NCBI GenBank assembly: GCA_001897535.1
Contig: MKTC01000007.1
Span: forward strand, 168,493 to 232,492
DNA length: 64,000 nt
From: Bacteroidetes bacterium 37-13
GTDB taxonomy: Bacteria > Bacteroidota > Bacteroidia > Chitinophagales > LD1
Reading direction: 5' to 3'
A program made the position numbers and the translations under genes. The notes under the pieces are model-generated. The model did no database searches and was not told the DNA's origin. It saw only the letters and a program-made list of their open reading frames with translations. Positions 11,394 through 18,735 of this stretch are shown here, piece by piece. How positions within the stretch are numbered: the stretch's first letter is position 1; every line of letters begins with the position of its first letter.

Positions 11394-12134
11394 ATGTATA
11401 ATAATAAAAAAATAGTAGTAGTGTTGCCGGCTTACAATGCAGCCAAAACATTGCCTCAAACTTACCATGAAATTCCTTTTGAATTTGTAGATGAAGTAGT
11501 TTTGGTTGATGATGCAAGTAAAGATAATACCGTAGAAGTTGCTAAAGAGTTGGGTATAAAACATATTATTCGCCACGATACCAATAAAGGCTATGGTGGC
11601 AATCAAAAATCGTGTTACAAAAAAGCATTGGAGCTAAATGCCGATATTGTAATTATGCTTCATCCGGATTATCAATACACACCCAAACTTTTGGTAGCAA
11701 TGATTAGCATAATTGGCAATGGTGTTTATCCCGTAGTTTTGGGCTCTCGCATTTTGGGCAATGGTGCATTAAAAGGTGGAATGCCTTTGTATAAATATAT
11801 TTTCAACCGCATGCTCACTTTTACTCAAAATATTTTGGTAAACCAAAAGTTAAGCGAATACCACACTGGCTACCGTGCTTTTTCTAAAGAAGTAATTCAA
11901 AGTATTAACCTTGCCGCCAATTCAGACGATTTTGTTTTCGATAACCAAATGCTTTCGCAAGTTATTTACAAAGGTTTTGAAATTGGGGAAGTTACCTGCC
12001 CCACCAAATATTTTAAAGAAGCATCCAGTATCAATTTCAGTAGAAGTTTAAAGTATGGTTTTGGTTGTCTTTCAGTAAGTTTAACCCATCGGCTTTGCAA
12101 AATGGGCTTAGCTAAAAGCGAACTTTACAAATAA
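11394..12134 (+). CDS. GT2 glycosyltransferase, DPM1-like
   Basis: A 246-aa GT-A fold transferase. It has VVLPAYNAAKTLPQTYHEI at the N-terminus, VDDASKDNT, and MLHPDYQYTP where many GT2 enzymes carry the DxD loop. There are no membrane segments, which fits dolichyl/polyprenyl-phosphate glycosyl synthases lacking the C-terminal helices. It may load a sugar onto undecaprenyl phosphate for the GT39-like enzyme at 8298, but this is inference. A TACTTTTG box (11341-11348) lies 45 bp upstream without a clear -33 TTG. The stop is only 4 bases from the convergent symporter stop. Confidence 0.85.
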   Translation: MYNNKKIVVVLPAYNAAKTLPQTYHEIPFEFVDEVVLVDDASKDNTVEVAKELGIKHIIRHDTNKGYGGNQKSCYKKALELNADIVIMLHPDYQYTPKLLVAMISIIGNGVYPVVLGSRILGNGALKGGMPLYKYIFNRMLTFTQNILVNQKLSEYHTGYRAFSKEVIQSINLAANSDDFVFDNQMLSQVIYKGFEIGEVTCPTKYFKEASSINFSRSLKYGFGCLSVSLTHRLCKMGLAKSELYK

Positions 12135-12138
12135 AATT

Positions 12139-13032
12139 TTATGATAAATGGCTCATAAATTTAGCCAAAGCAAAACCACTTACCAAGTGCCAAACTCCCC
12201 AGCAGGCAGCAATGAGCGCCATACCTCCAAGTCCATTAAAAAAGCTGAAAATTAAGATTAAACCCAAGCCGCTGTTTTGTATTCCGGTTTCAAAAGTAAT
12301 GGTTTTAATATCAGGTAAAGGCAAATGGAGTAAACGCGCAAAAGCATAGCCGGAACCAAGAGCCAAGCTATTGTGTGCAATTACCAGCGGTAAAATTACT
12401 ACTGCTGTATCAGCAAAAATTTTTGTATTGGCAGCAAATGCGGCAATTAAAAAAATAGCAAAAGCAGTGAGCGAAAATTTTTTCATGTATGGAACAATTT
12501 TTTCTGCAAAACTGTTTTGGTAATGTTTAAGCAACATACCTAAAACTAAAGGCAGCACAACTATTAAAACCACAGTTTGAAATACTTCACCCGCATTTAA
12601 GTGAATAGTTTTGAGTAGGTTTGCTGCGGGTGCGTATTTATTGCCATAAAAAGAAAAATTGAATGGCGTAAATACTACAGCAAGCAGATGCGAAATAGAG
12701 GTTATACTTACTGCCAGTGCGGTATTCCCTTTTGCAAGGTAAGTGAAATAGTTGCTGATGTTGCCTCCCGGGCAAGCGCCAACCAAAATCATGCCGAGTG
12801 CAATAGAAGCAGAAGGTTTTAAAATTAGCACCAGCAAGAATGTAATTAGCGGAAGTAAGATGAAGTGGGAAACTAAAGCAGCAATGGCACTTTTTTTATT
12901 TTTCCAAAGTGCAACAAAATCTTCTTTCTTTAATTCTAAAGCAATGCCAAACATTACCAGCGATAGAATGGCATTTAGAATGTTTAACCCTTGTGGACTA
13001 AAGTTAATGTGCAACTGGTCGAGTTCGTTCAT
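12139..13032 (-). CDS. Bile acid:sodium symporter (BASS) family transporter
   Basis: An inner-membrane secondary transporter of 297 aa with about nine hydrophobic helices. It has the two family signatures that form the sodium sites: CPGGNISN in the first crossover region and ETGIQNSGL in the second. The family carries organic anions, including keto acids such as pyruvate or pantoate, besides bile acids, and the substrate here is not deducible. It starts 3 bases after the stop of the TauD-like dioxygenase, so the two are an operon and may serve one substrate. Confidence 0.88.
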   Translation of the reverse strand: MNELDQLHINFSPQGLNILNAILSLVMFGIALELKKEDFVALWKNKKSAIAALVSHFILLPLITFLLVLILKPSASIALGMILVGACPGGNISNYFTYLAKGNTALAVSITSISHLLAVVFTPFNFSFYGNKYAPAANLLKTIHLNAGEVFQTVVLIVVLPLVLGMLLKHYQNSFAEKIVPYMKKFSLTAFAIFLIAAFAANTKIFADTAVVILPLVIAHNSLALGSGYAFARLLHLPLPDIKTITFETGIQNSGLGLILIFSFFNGLGGMALIAACWGVWHLVSGFALAKFMSHLS

Positions 13033-13035
13033 AGG

Positions 13036-14073
13036 TTAAGCGCTCCAACTTACTAATATTTCGCGCTCACCTTTAAATGGCAAACGCCCGTGCGAAGTGC
13101 TGTAGTTATCTATTGCTAATACATCACCTTTTTGCCATTTAAAAATGCTTAAGTTACCCCATATCACTTCTTCAATATGTTTAATGTAACTATCAGGAAT
13201 GGCTGAACCATCGCCAAAAAACATATTCATGCTTTGCGCATCGGCTGCTGCGGTTAGTTTTTTGGCTTGCACGGCAAAGGCTGAAAAGAGTTTGTAGAAA
13301 AAGGTTTCTAAGCGCTTTTGGTAGGCGTGAATATGTTGATATTCATAAGCTGATGCGCTTAAATGAAAAACTTGCGCATGGTTAAACCATGCTTTTTCTC
13401 CCGTAATAGGGTGTGCTTTCACGGCTTCGGTGCGGTTCAAAAGTTTTAGCCTGTCGTTGCTGTGCCATTCATATTCTATACCGTTTTCAATACACTTTTG
13501 CTCTACTACTTTTTTATCGTTTGTAAGGAACATTTCATTCCATTTTTTTAGTTCAAACAGGTTTAAAAAAGGTTTGTGGTTTATGGCTGAATAATTTCGA
13601 ACGGTGATCACGCCTTTGGTTTCAAAATCGCTCAGTATTTTTTTATCTAATTGTTCATACACTTTTCTAAAATCGCAGAGTGGAGTTTCTCCGCCCAATT
13701 TGGGTTCTACATGGCAATAGAAAAATAATTTGCGCGGAGGATGCTGCAAAAAACTCATTTCGCAGTGCTGCATAATTGGATAAAACGGAGGCAGTTCGCT
13801 GGCAGTGAAAACAAAGTTTGTTCCCGGCACTTGGTTGCGCGGTGAAGTTCCTAAATAATCGTTCTTTAAATCAGCATCAATAGTGGCGGCTATTTTCTCA
13901 AATTCTGCGGGTGTGTGAATGGGAAAACCTCTAAAAAGTACTGCGCCTTTGCTCAAAATCTCTTTTTGGTATCGGTTGTTTGTGGTAATATGTTCCATTA
14001 GCTCCGAAATGTTTTCGCCAGTAGATTCTACAACTAATGGTGGTTTTTCGGAATTGATAAAATACTGTTTCAT
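13036..14073 (-). CDS. TauD/TfdA-family Fe(II)/2-oxoglutarate dioxygenase (SyrP-like)
   Basis: A 345-aa cytosolic oxygenase. The iron site begins with HCEMSF (His-X-Glu, as in clavaminate synthase and SyrP-type members) and is completed by a distal His in STSHGRLPF near residue 329. The arginine in GEREILVSW would bind 2-oxoglutarate. GGETPLCDFRKVYEQL matches SyrP-like hydroxylases, which act on amino acids or peptide-bound residues. The substrate is unknown. It is cotranscribed with the downstream symporter. A predicted promoter lies just upstream (14091-14121), giving a leader of about 14 nt. Confidence 0.87.
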   Translation of the reverse strand: MKQYFINSEKPPLVVESTGENISELMEHITTNNRYQKEILSKGAVLFRGFPIHTPAEFEKIAATIDADLKNDYLGTSPRNQVPGTNFVFTASELPPFYPIMQHCEMSFLQHPPRKLFFYCHVEPKLGGETPLCDFRKVYEQLDKKILSDFETKGVITVRNYSAINHKPFLNLFELKKWNEMFLTNDKKVVEQKCIENGIEYEWHSNDRLKLLNRTEAVKAHPITGEKAWFNHAQVFHLSASAYEYQHIHAYQKRLETFFYKLFSAFAVQAKKLTAAADAQSMNMFFGDGSAIPDSYIKHIEEVIWGNLSIFKWQKGDVLAIDNYSTSHGRLPFKGEREILVSWSA

Positions 14074-14090
14074 ATTGTTTATCGTTTAAC

Positions 14091-14121
14091 CAAACTTAAA
14101 AGCAAAATTTTATGAAAGCAA
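14091..14121 (-). promoter_or_regulatory. Promoter of the TauD-like / symporter operon
   Basis: On the minus strand TTG (14121-14119) and TAAGTTTG (14098-14091) are separated by 20 nt, matching the Bacteroidota TTG-N19-TAnnTTTG pattern. Transcription would begin near 14087, about 14 nt before the ATG. Confidence 0.6.
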
Positions 14122-14188
14122 ATTTTTAGTAGTTTCATTGAAATAAATATGGTACATATTTTAAATATATTCTATTTGCTGCTTCATA

Positions 14189-14236
14189 TTGTTGAAACAT
14201 TGTTGAAAAGCTATCTGTTGAAAGTTAATTCTCAAC
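14189..14236. repeat. Cluster of TGTTGAAA-type short repeats
   Basis: TGTTGAAA occurs at 14190-14197, 14201-14208 and 14217-14224, and an inverted relative CTCAACAA follows at 14231-14238. The cluster sits in the 229-bp gap between the divergent dioxygenase and HU/SPOR genes. It could be a protein-binding array that controls one or both genes. The rest of the gap is AT-rich without a gene. Confidence 0.35.
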
Positions 14237-14302
14237 AATTATTCCACAAGAGGTAGAAGCGGCTTTTCTTTCTGCATAAAAACTTCTTTTTTGCATTCAC
14301 AA

Positions 14303-15313
14303 ATGAATATTGCTACACTCATTTTCGATTTATTGCAAACGCACGATTGTGTAATTGTGCCGGGTTTGGGTGGCTTTTTGGGTCAAAACCAAAGTGCGGC
14401 TTTTGATGCTACGGGTAATTTGTTTCCGCCCAAAAGAGTGCTTTCGTTCAATGCAAGATTAAATGGAAATGATGGTTTATTGGTTCATTCGCTTTCAAGT
14501 AAATTAGAAATTGGCTTTGCCGATGCGCAAAAAAAGGTTCATCAGTTTGTTGAAACAGCATATACTTTATTAAATCAAAACGAGGCGGTACATTTTGATA
14601 AAGTTGGATCTCTAAATTTTGATAAAAACGGTAATCTGCAATTTGTTCAATATAAAGACCAAGAAGTTTTTTCAGATTATTTTGGATTAAAGCCAATTGC
14701 TCCGCTTCCGGTAGAAAGAGAAAAACCGGAGGAAAGTATTATTAAGGAAGCAAAAGTAATTCCAATTTCAAAAGAAAAACCGCACAAAAAATTTGCAATA
14801 GTTGCTCGCTACGCAGCCGCAGCTGTTTTAACTTTGGCAGTTGTGCTTTCCGGTGTAATTGGTTTTATTAGTTATGAAAATAATAAAGTTGCAGATACTG
14901 CTTCGCTTTCGCCAATTATGGATTCTTCGCACGAAGTGCAACAAGAAATTTTTAAACCTGAAACTACAATTTTAGAAGACACAATTGCAACAGTAACTAC
15001 AAATGGAAATGTAGAAACAGAAACTTTAAACGAAGTAATTACAACTGAAAATGAAGTTCAAGTTCCTGCTGAAAGTGTAGAAATAAAACACGGTTATTAT
15101 ATTGTGGTTGGAGCTTTTTCAAAAGAAGAAAATGCTGATGCTTTGTATTATCAATTACAAACTGAATTAGACGGCTCAACTACTGTGGCAAAATTTCCAC
15201 GCAATGGCTTAACTGCTGTGGGTTTTTACACATCACCTAATTCTAATGAAGCCGCAGCAATGCTTGCTAAAGCAAAACAAAAAGATGCTTCAGTTTGGTT
15301 ATTAAAGATGTAA
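14303..15313 (+). CDS. HU-CCDC81 and SPOR domain envelope protein
   Basis: A 336-aa protein anchored in the inner membrane. Residues 1-130 match the two bacterial HU-CCDC81 modules (IATLIFDLLQTHDCVIVPGL and the KVGSLNFDKNGNLQF strand pair). A single hydrophobic helix follows at about residues 170-190 (YAAAAVLTLAVVLSGVIGF). The C-terminus is a SPOR domain starting KHGYYIVVGAFSKEENA. SPOR binds denuded peptidoglycan at the division site, and the HU module may bind a cytosolic polymer, so the protein would bridge cytoplasm and wall. I chose the ATG at 14303 over a TTG four codons upstream. Confidence 0.87.
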   Translation: MNIATLIFDLLQTHDCVIVPGLGGFLGQNQSAAFDATGNLFPPKRVLSFNARLNGNDGLLVHSLSSKLEIGFADAQKKVHQFVETAYTLLNQNEAVHFDKVGSLNFDKNGNLQFVQYKDQEVFSDYFGLKPIAPLPVEREKPEESIIKEAKVIPISKEKPHKKFAIVARYAAAAVLTLAVVLSGVIGFISYENNKVADTASLSPIMDSSHEVQQEIFKPETTILEDTIATVTTNGNVETETLNEVITTENEVQVPAESVEIKHGYYIVVGAFSKEENADALYYQLQTELDGSTTVAKFPRNGLTAVGFYTSPNSNEAAAMLAKAKQKDASVWLLKM

Positions 15314-15331
15314 TTTTTCCATATTTGGGAA

Positions 15332-16150
15332 ATGAAATCACTATTTTCTTTCGGACTTATTGTTTTGTTTTTCGCGAATATTAAAGCACAGTCTGTAAAC
15401 TTTAAAGCCTTTCCTAACCCATTTTCTCAAACTATTTATTTTGAATTTAGTTTAGATAGCAATGCAACCGTTTCTATAAATATATTTGATATGATTGGTA
15501 GAAATGTGGCGTTGGCATTAGCCGATACAACTTTAAATGCAGGAAACTATCAATTTAAATCTACGCTGAATTTTTTACCGGTTGGCGTTTACTTAGCAAG
15601 ATTAAATATTAGCAATGTGAATTTTGTTTATAGGATATCGAAAGCAGATGGAGCTACTTTTGCTTGTCCATTACAAGCAAACAGCATTGCGGATACTGTT
15701 TTGCTAAACTTTTCGGTAACAGATTCGGTAGGAGATTCTATAAAGTATGCTTTATACAATCGCTGGGGAACAGCAGAAGTAGAATTAGATACTTTTCTTG
15801 CTCAGGGTAATTATAGTTTTGCATTTCCACTCAGCGGATTACCTGCTGGAGTTTACGTTCAAGGTTTTTGGCAAGATACTTCCGATTGTAGAGGCACAAT
15901 TGTGTTAGGCAATTTATCTGCAATAGAAAATAGATTAAATGCTGAAAACTTTTCAGTTATTTATTCTAATAATACAACAGAAATAAAAGCAAAAGAACCA
16001 TATCAAGTTTCAGTAGTAGACTTATTGGGAGAAACAGTTTTGCAAACCCAAACCAATTCTCCCTTTCAGCTCAAATCGGGTTTGTATTTCTTTATAGTGA
16101 AAGATGAAAAACGAAATTCATTTTCAGTATTAAAACATTGGCAACAGTAG
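15332..16150 (+). CDS. Exported protein built of sorting-domain-like modules
   Basis: A 272-aa exported protein (signal peptide MKSLFSFGLIVLFFANIKAQ). Directly after the signal peptide comes a module like a T9SS type A sorting domain (FPNPFSQTIYFEF through VGVYLARLNIS). A second beta-sandwich module follows (residues about 105-195, with LSGLPAGVYVQGF), and then a third short one (LLGETVLQT, LKSGLYFFIV). No passenger domain is present. Function is unknown; it could be a surface adhesin or a degenerate cargo. It starts 19 bases after the HU/SPOR gene and may be cotranscribed. It converges on the 16158 gene with a 7-bp gap. Confidence 0.7.
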   Translation: MKSLFSFGLIVLFFANIKAQSVNFKAFPNPFSQTIYFEFSLDSNATVSINIFDMIGRNVALALADTTLNAGNYQFKSTLNFLPVGVYLARLNISNVNFVYRISKADGATFACPLQANSIADTVLLNFSVTDSVGDSIKYALYNRWGTAEVELDTFLAQGNYSFAFPLSGLPAGVYVQGFWQDTSDCRGTIVLGNLSAIENRLNAENFSVIYSNNTTEIKAKEPYQVSVVDLLGETVLQTQTNSPFQLKSGLYFFIVKDEKRNSFSVLKHWQQ

Positions 16151-16157
16151 CTTTTGA

Positions 16158-17270
16158 CTATTTAATCTTGTTTAGTTCTTGCCAGTTTTGTTGGTTCATA
16201 TTTTCATCGGCATTTGGGTCGTAGTTTTGTTGTTGCGTGGCAATATATTCGCCATCGCTGTTCATCCAATAGCGGTTGTAACCATATTCAACTTTATGCT
16301 TTTCGCCTGTTTCTGCATTTTGTACATTTTGCCTTTCATAAACATAGTCTAAAAACTGGTCTTGGTTTTTATCCATTGCTTTACTGCGCTCATTCCAGCC
16401 ACTCATAATAGCATCGTTTATGGCATTTGTTCTGTTGATGTGCGCAGCTTGGTGTGCTTCAAACGCAGCTTGGTTGGCAGCCATTCTTTTATTAAAGGCA
16501 GCCCAGCTTTGCCCAGCTTTTTCGGCTTCGGAACGGTTATATGCCATAATTGGTTCTAAGTTGTAACGTGTATTGGTTACACCAAACAAATATTGCTTTT
16601 TTGCTTTTTCTAACTTACCGTTATCTGCTTCAAGTAGCGAAGCAAAATAACCCCAACTTTGCATACTTTGCGATTCGCTTCTGGTAGTGTGTAAGAGTAA
16701 GAATGCAGGATTTCCATTTCTATCTTCTAAATCTATACCATACACAAAAATATATGATTCGGAAGGCATGGCTTTGTATAATTGGTCGCTGTACCATTTA
16801 TCAATTTTACTCACCTCCGGCAATTCGTAGTGTTTAATGTATTTAAAGCCTAAACTTTGTGCCGAAGGAACAACATCTTCCTGAATAAGTTGCCCAATTT
16901 CGGGCATTGCACGCATGGGCGTTTGAGAGTAAGCGTATTGAAGATTTGGGTCGTAATTCATCATAAAACTATGGAGCGGGTAGTTGGTAACTTTAAGGTT
17001 GTTTGGTCCGGAAATTGAGCCATTGGCATTTATTTTCCATGAAGAAGGCAGCGGCACGGTAGCGCTTACCACGCCTCGATTATCTTTTATTTCGTGCATC
17101 ACCAACTCTTCCCAAAAAGTATTGTTTGGGTTAGCTTTGTTATTAGTGCTGCCACTTGTATTTTCTGTAGTGCCGGTTGTGGCCGTTTGTCCATTGCTAG
17201 TTTCGGAGTTGCAAGCACTAAGTGCTAAAATTGCAATAACGGCAAATAGTTGAAGTTGTTTTGTTGCCAT
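16158..17270 (-). CDS. Uncharacterised lipoprotein
   Basis: A 370-aa protein with a lipoprotein signal (LQLFAVIAILALSAC, lipobox LSAC with Cys20), then a Ser/Thr/Asn/Gly-rich linker to about residue 50. The rest is soluble, rich in Asn, Gln and Tyr, with a helical alanine-rich part near residue 265 and a block DYVYERQNVQNAETGEKHKV near 315-335. It is not recognised as an enzyme. A -7 box TATATTTG lies at 17364-17357, giving an 83-nt leader. It lies between unrelated genes, so context does not suggest a role. Confidence 0.75.
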   Translation of the reverse strand: MATKQLQLFAVIAILALSACNSETSNGQTATTGTTENTSGSTNNKANPNNTFWEELVMHEIKDNRGVVSATVPLPSSWKINANGSISGPNNLKVTNYPLHSFMMNYDPNLQYAYSQTPMRAMPEIGQLIQEDVVPSAQSLGFKYIKHYELPEVSKIDKWYSDQLYKAMPSESYIFVYGIDLEDRNGNPAFLLLHTTRSESQSMQSWGYFASLLEADNGKLEKAKKQYLFGVTNTRYNLEPIMAYNRSEAEKAGQSWAAFNKRMAANQAAFEAHQAAHINRTNAINDAIMSGWNERSKAMDKNQDQFLDYVYERQNVQNAETGEKHKVEYGYNRYWMNSDGEYIATQQQNYDPNADENMNQQNWQELNKIK

Positions 17271-17356
17271 AGCTTTGTAATTTATGTTGATGAATTACAT
17301 AAAACTTTCCACTATAAAACTCACTATAAAATAGAGAGTAGTGGTTACACACAAAA

Positions 17357-17364
17357 CAAATATA
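17357..17364 (-). promoter_or_regulatory. Possible -7 box of the 16158 lipoprotein gene
   Basis: TATATTTG on the minus strand matches the TAnnTTTG consensus and lies between the glyA stop and the lipoprotein gene. No TTG is seen at the -33 distance, so the call is tentative. Confidence 0.35.
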
Positions 17365-17380
17365 TTTTTTCGGAATTTAC

Positions 17381-18652
17381 TTATACATAAAGCGGAAATG
17401 CTTTCATGTATTCGTTTATTTCGGCTTTTACTTTTGCAATATTGGTTTCGTTTTCCACGTCTGCAATAATGCTATCAATCCAATTGGCAACTTGCAGCAT
17501 ATCTTTTTCTTTGAAACCTCTGGTAGTAATTGCCGGAGTTCCCAAGCGGATACCGGAAGTTACAAAAGGTGATTTGTCATCAAACGGAACCATGTTTTTA
17601 TTGGCAGTAATATCGGCTTTTACCAAAGCATTTTCTGCTTGTTTGCCCGATACATTTTTATTATGAAGATCAATAAGCATCAAGTGGTTTACTGTTCCTC
17701 CCGAAATTATTTTATAGCCCTTTTCAACTAAAGCATTTGCTAAAGCTTGTGCATTGGCTGCTACTTGCTTTTGGTAAGTTGTAAATTCCGGTGAAAGTGC
17801 TTCGCCAAAAGCTACTGCTTTTCCTGCAATTACATGTTCAAGCGGCCCGCCTTGTGTTCCAGGAAAAACTGCACTATCTAAAATAGCACTCATCATTTTC
17901 AATTCGCCTTTAGGAGTTTTTTCGCCAAAAGGATTTTCAAAATCGTTACCAAGCATAATAATGCCACCGCGCGGTCCGCGAAGTGTTTTATGTGTGGTAG
18001 AAGTTACAATGTGGCAATGCGGCATTGGGTCGTTTAGCAATTTGGTTGTAATCATTCCGGCAGGGTGTGCAATATCTGCCATTAAAAGTGCTCCAACTTC
18101 ATCGGCAATGGCTCTAAAAGTTGGGTAATCCCAATCGCGCGAGTAAGCACTTGCTCCACAAATAATTAGTTTTGGTTTCTCTTTAAGTGCAGTTTCGCGC
18201 ACTTTGTTCATATCAATAGTTCCAGTTGCTTCTTCTACGCCATAAAATACAGGGCGGTAAAGTTTTCCTGAAAAGTTTACGGGTGAGCCGTGCGTTAAGT
18301 GTCCGCCATGCGATAAATTAAATCCCATGATGGTGTCGCCCGGTTTTATGCAAGCGAGCATTACTGCTGCATTTGCTTGTGCGCCACTGTGTGGTTGTAC
18401 ATTTGCCCATGTAGCGCCAAATAGTTTTTTTAAACGCTCAATTGCAAGTGTTTCTATTTCATCAACAAACTGGCAACCTCCGTAGTAACGCTTGCCGGGT
18501 AAACCTTCTGCGTATTTATTGGTTAAACAACTTCCCATTGCCTGCATCACTTCAAGTGAAGTAAAGTTTTCTGAAGCTATCAATTCTATTCCTTCGCGCT
18601 GGCGATGTAATTCTTGTTCTATGAGTTTAAAAACTGCGGTATCTTTTTGCAT
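17381..18652 (-). CDS. glyA: Serine hydroxymethyltransferase
   Basis: Interconverts serine and glycine with transfer of a one-carbon unit to tetrahydrofolate in the cytosol. The 423-aa length is typical. The N-terminus has [13 protein letters not shown] and [16 protein letters not shown]. The PLP lysine sits in [23 protein letters not shown] and the C-terminal [12 protein letters not shown] block are all present. It is a single gene, 83 bp downstream of the TamL-like gene on the same strand. Nothing resembling a glycine riboswitch was seen. Confidence 0.97.
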   Translation of the reverse strand: MQKDTAVFKLIEQELHRQREGIELIASENFTSLEVMQAMGSCLTNKYAEGLPGKRYYGGCQFVDEIETLAIERLKKLFGATWANVQPHSGAQANAAVMLACIKPGDTIMGFNLSHGGHLTHGSPVNFSGKLYRPVFYGVEEATGTIDMNKVRETALKEKPKLIICGASAYSRDWDYPTFRAIADEVGALLMADIAHPAGMITTKLLNDPMPHCHIVTSTTHKTLRGPRGGIIMLGNDFENPFGEKTPKGELKMMSAILDSAVFPGTQGGPLEHVIAGKAVAFGEALSPEFTTYQKQVAANAQALANALVEKGYKIISGGTVNHLMLIDLHNKNVSGKQAENALVKADITANKNMVPFDDKSPFVTSGIRLGTPAITTRGFKEKDMLQVANWIDSIIADVENETNIAKVKAEINEYMKAFPLYV

Positions 18653-18735
18653 GGTGCGAAGTTGGGAATTTCGCGCTAAACAGCAAGTAAAGAATCTCTA
18701 ATTGTTGTGTATAAATTTCTACTGCAAAATTTGGG

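Noticed and set aside
14241..14250. DnaA-box-like TTATTCCACA near the short repeats, suggesting an origin
   Set aside because: It has an extra base against the TTATCCACA consensus, there is only one, and no dnaA, dnaN or parAB genes are near.
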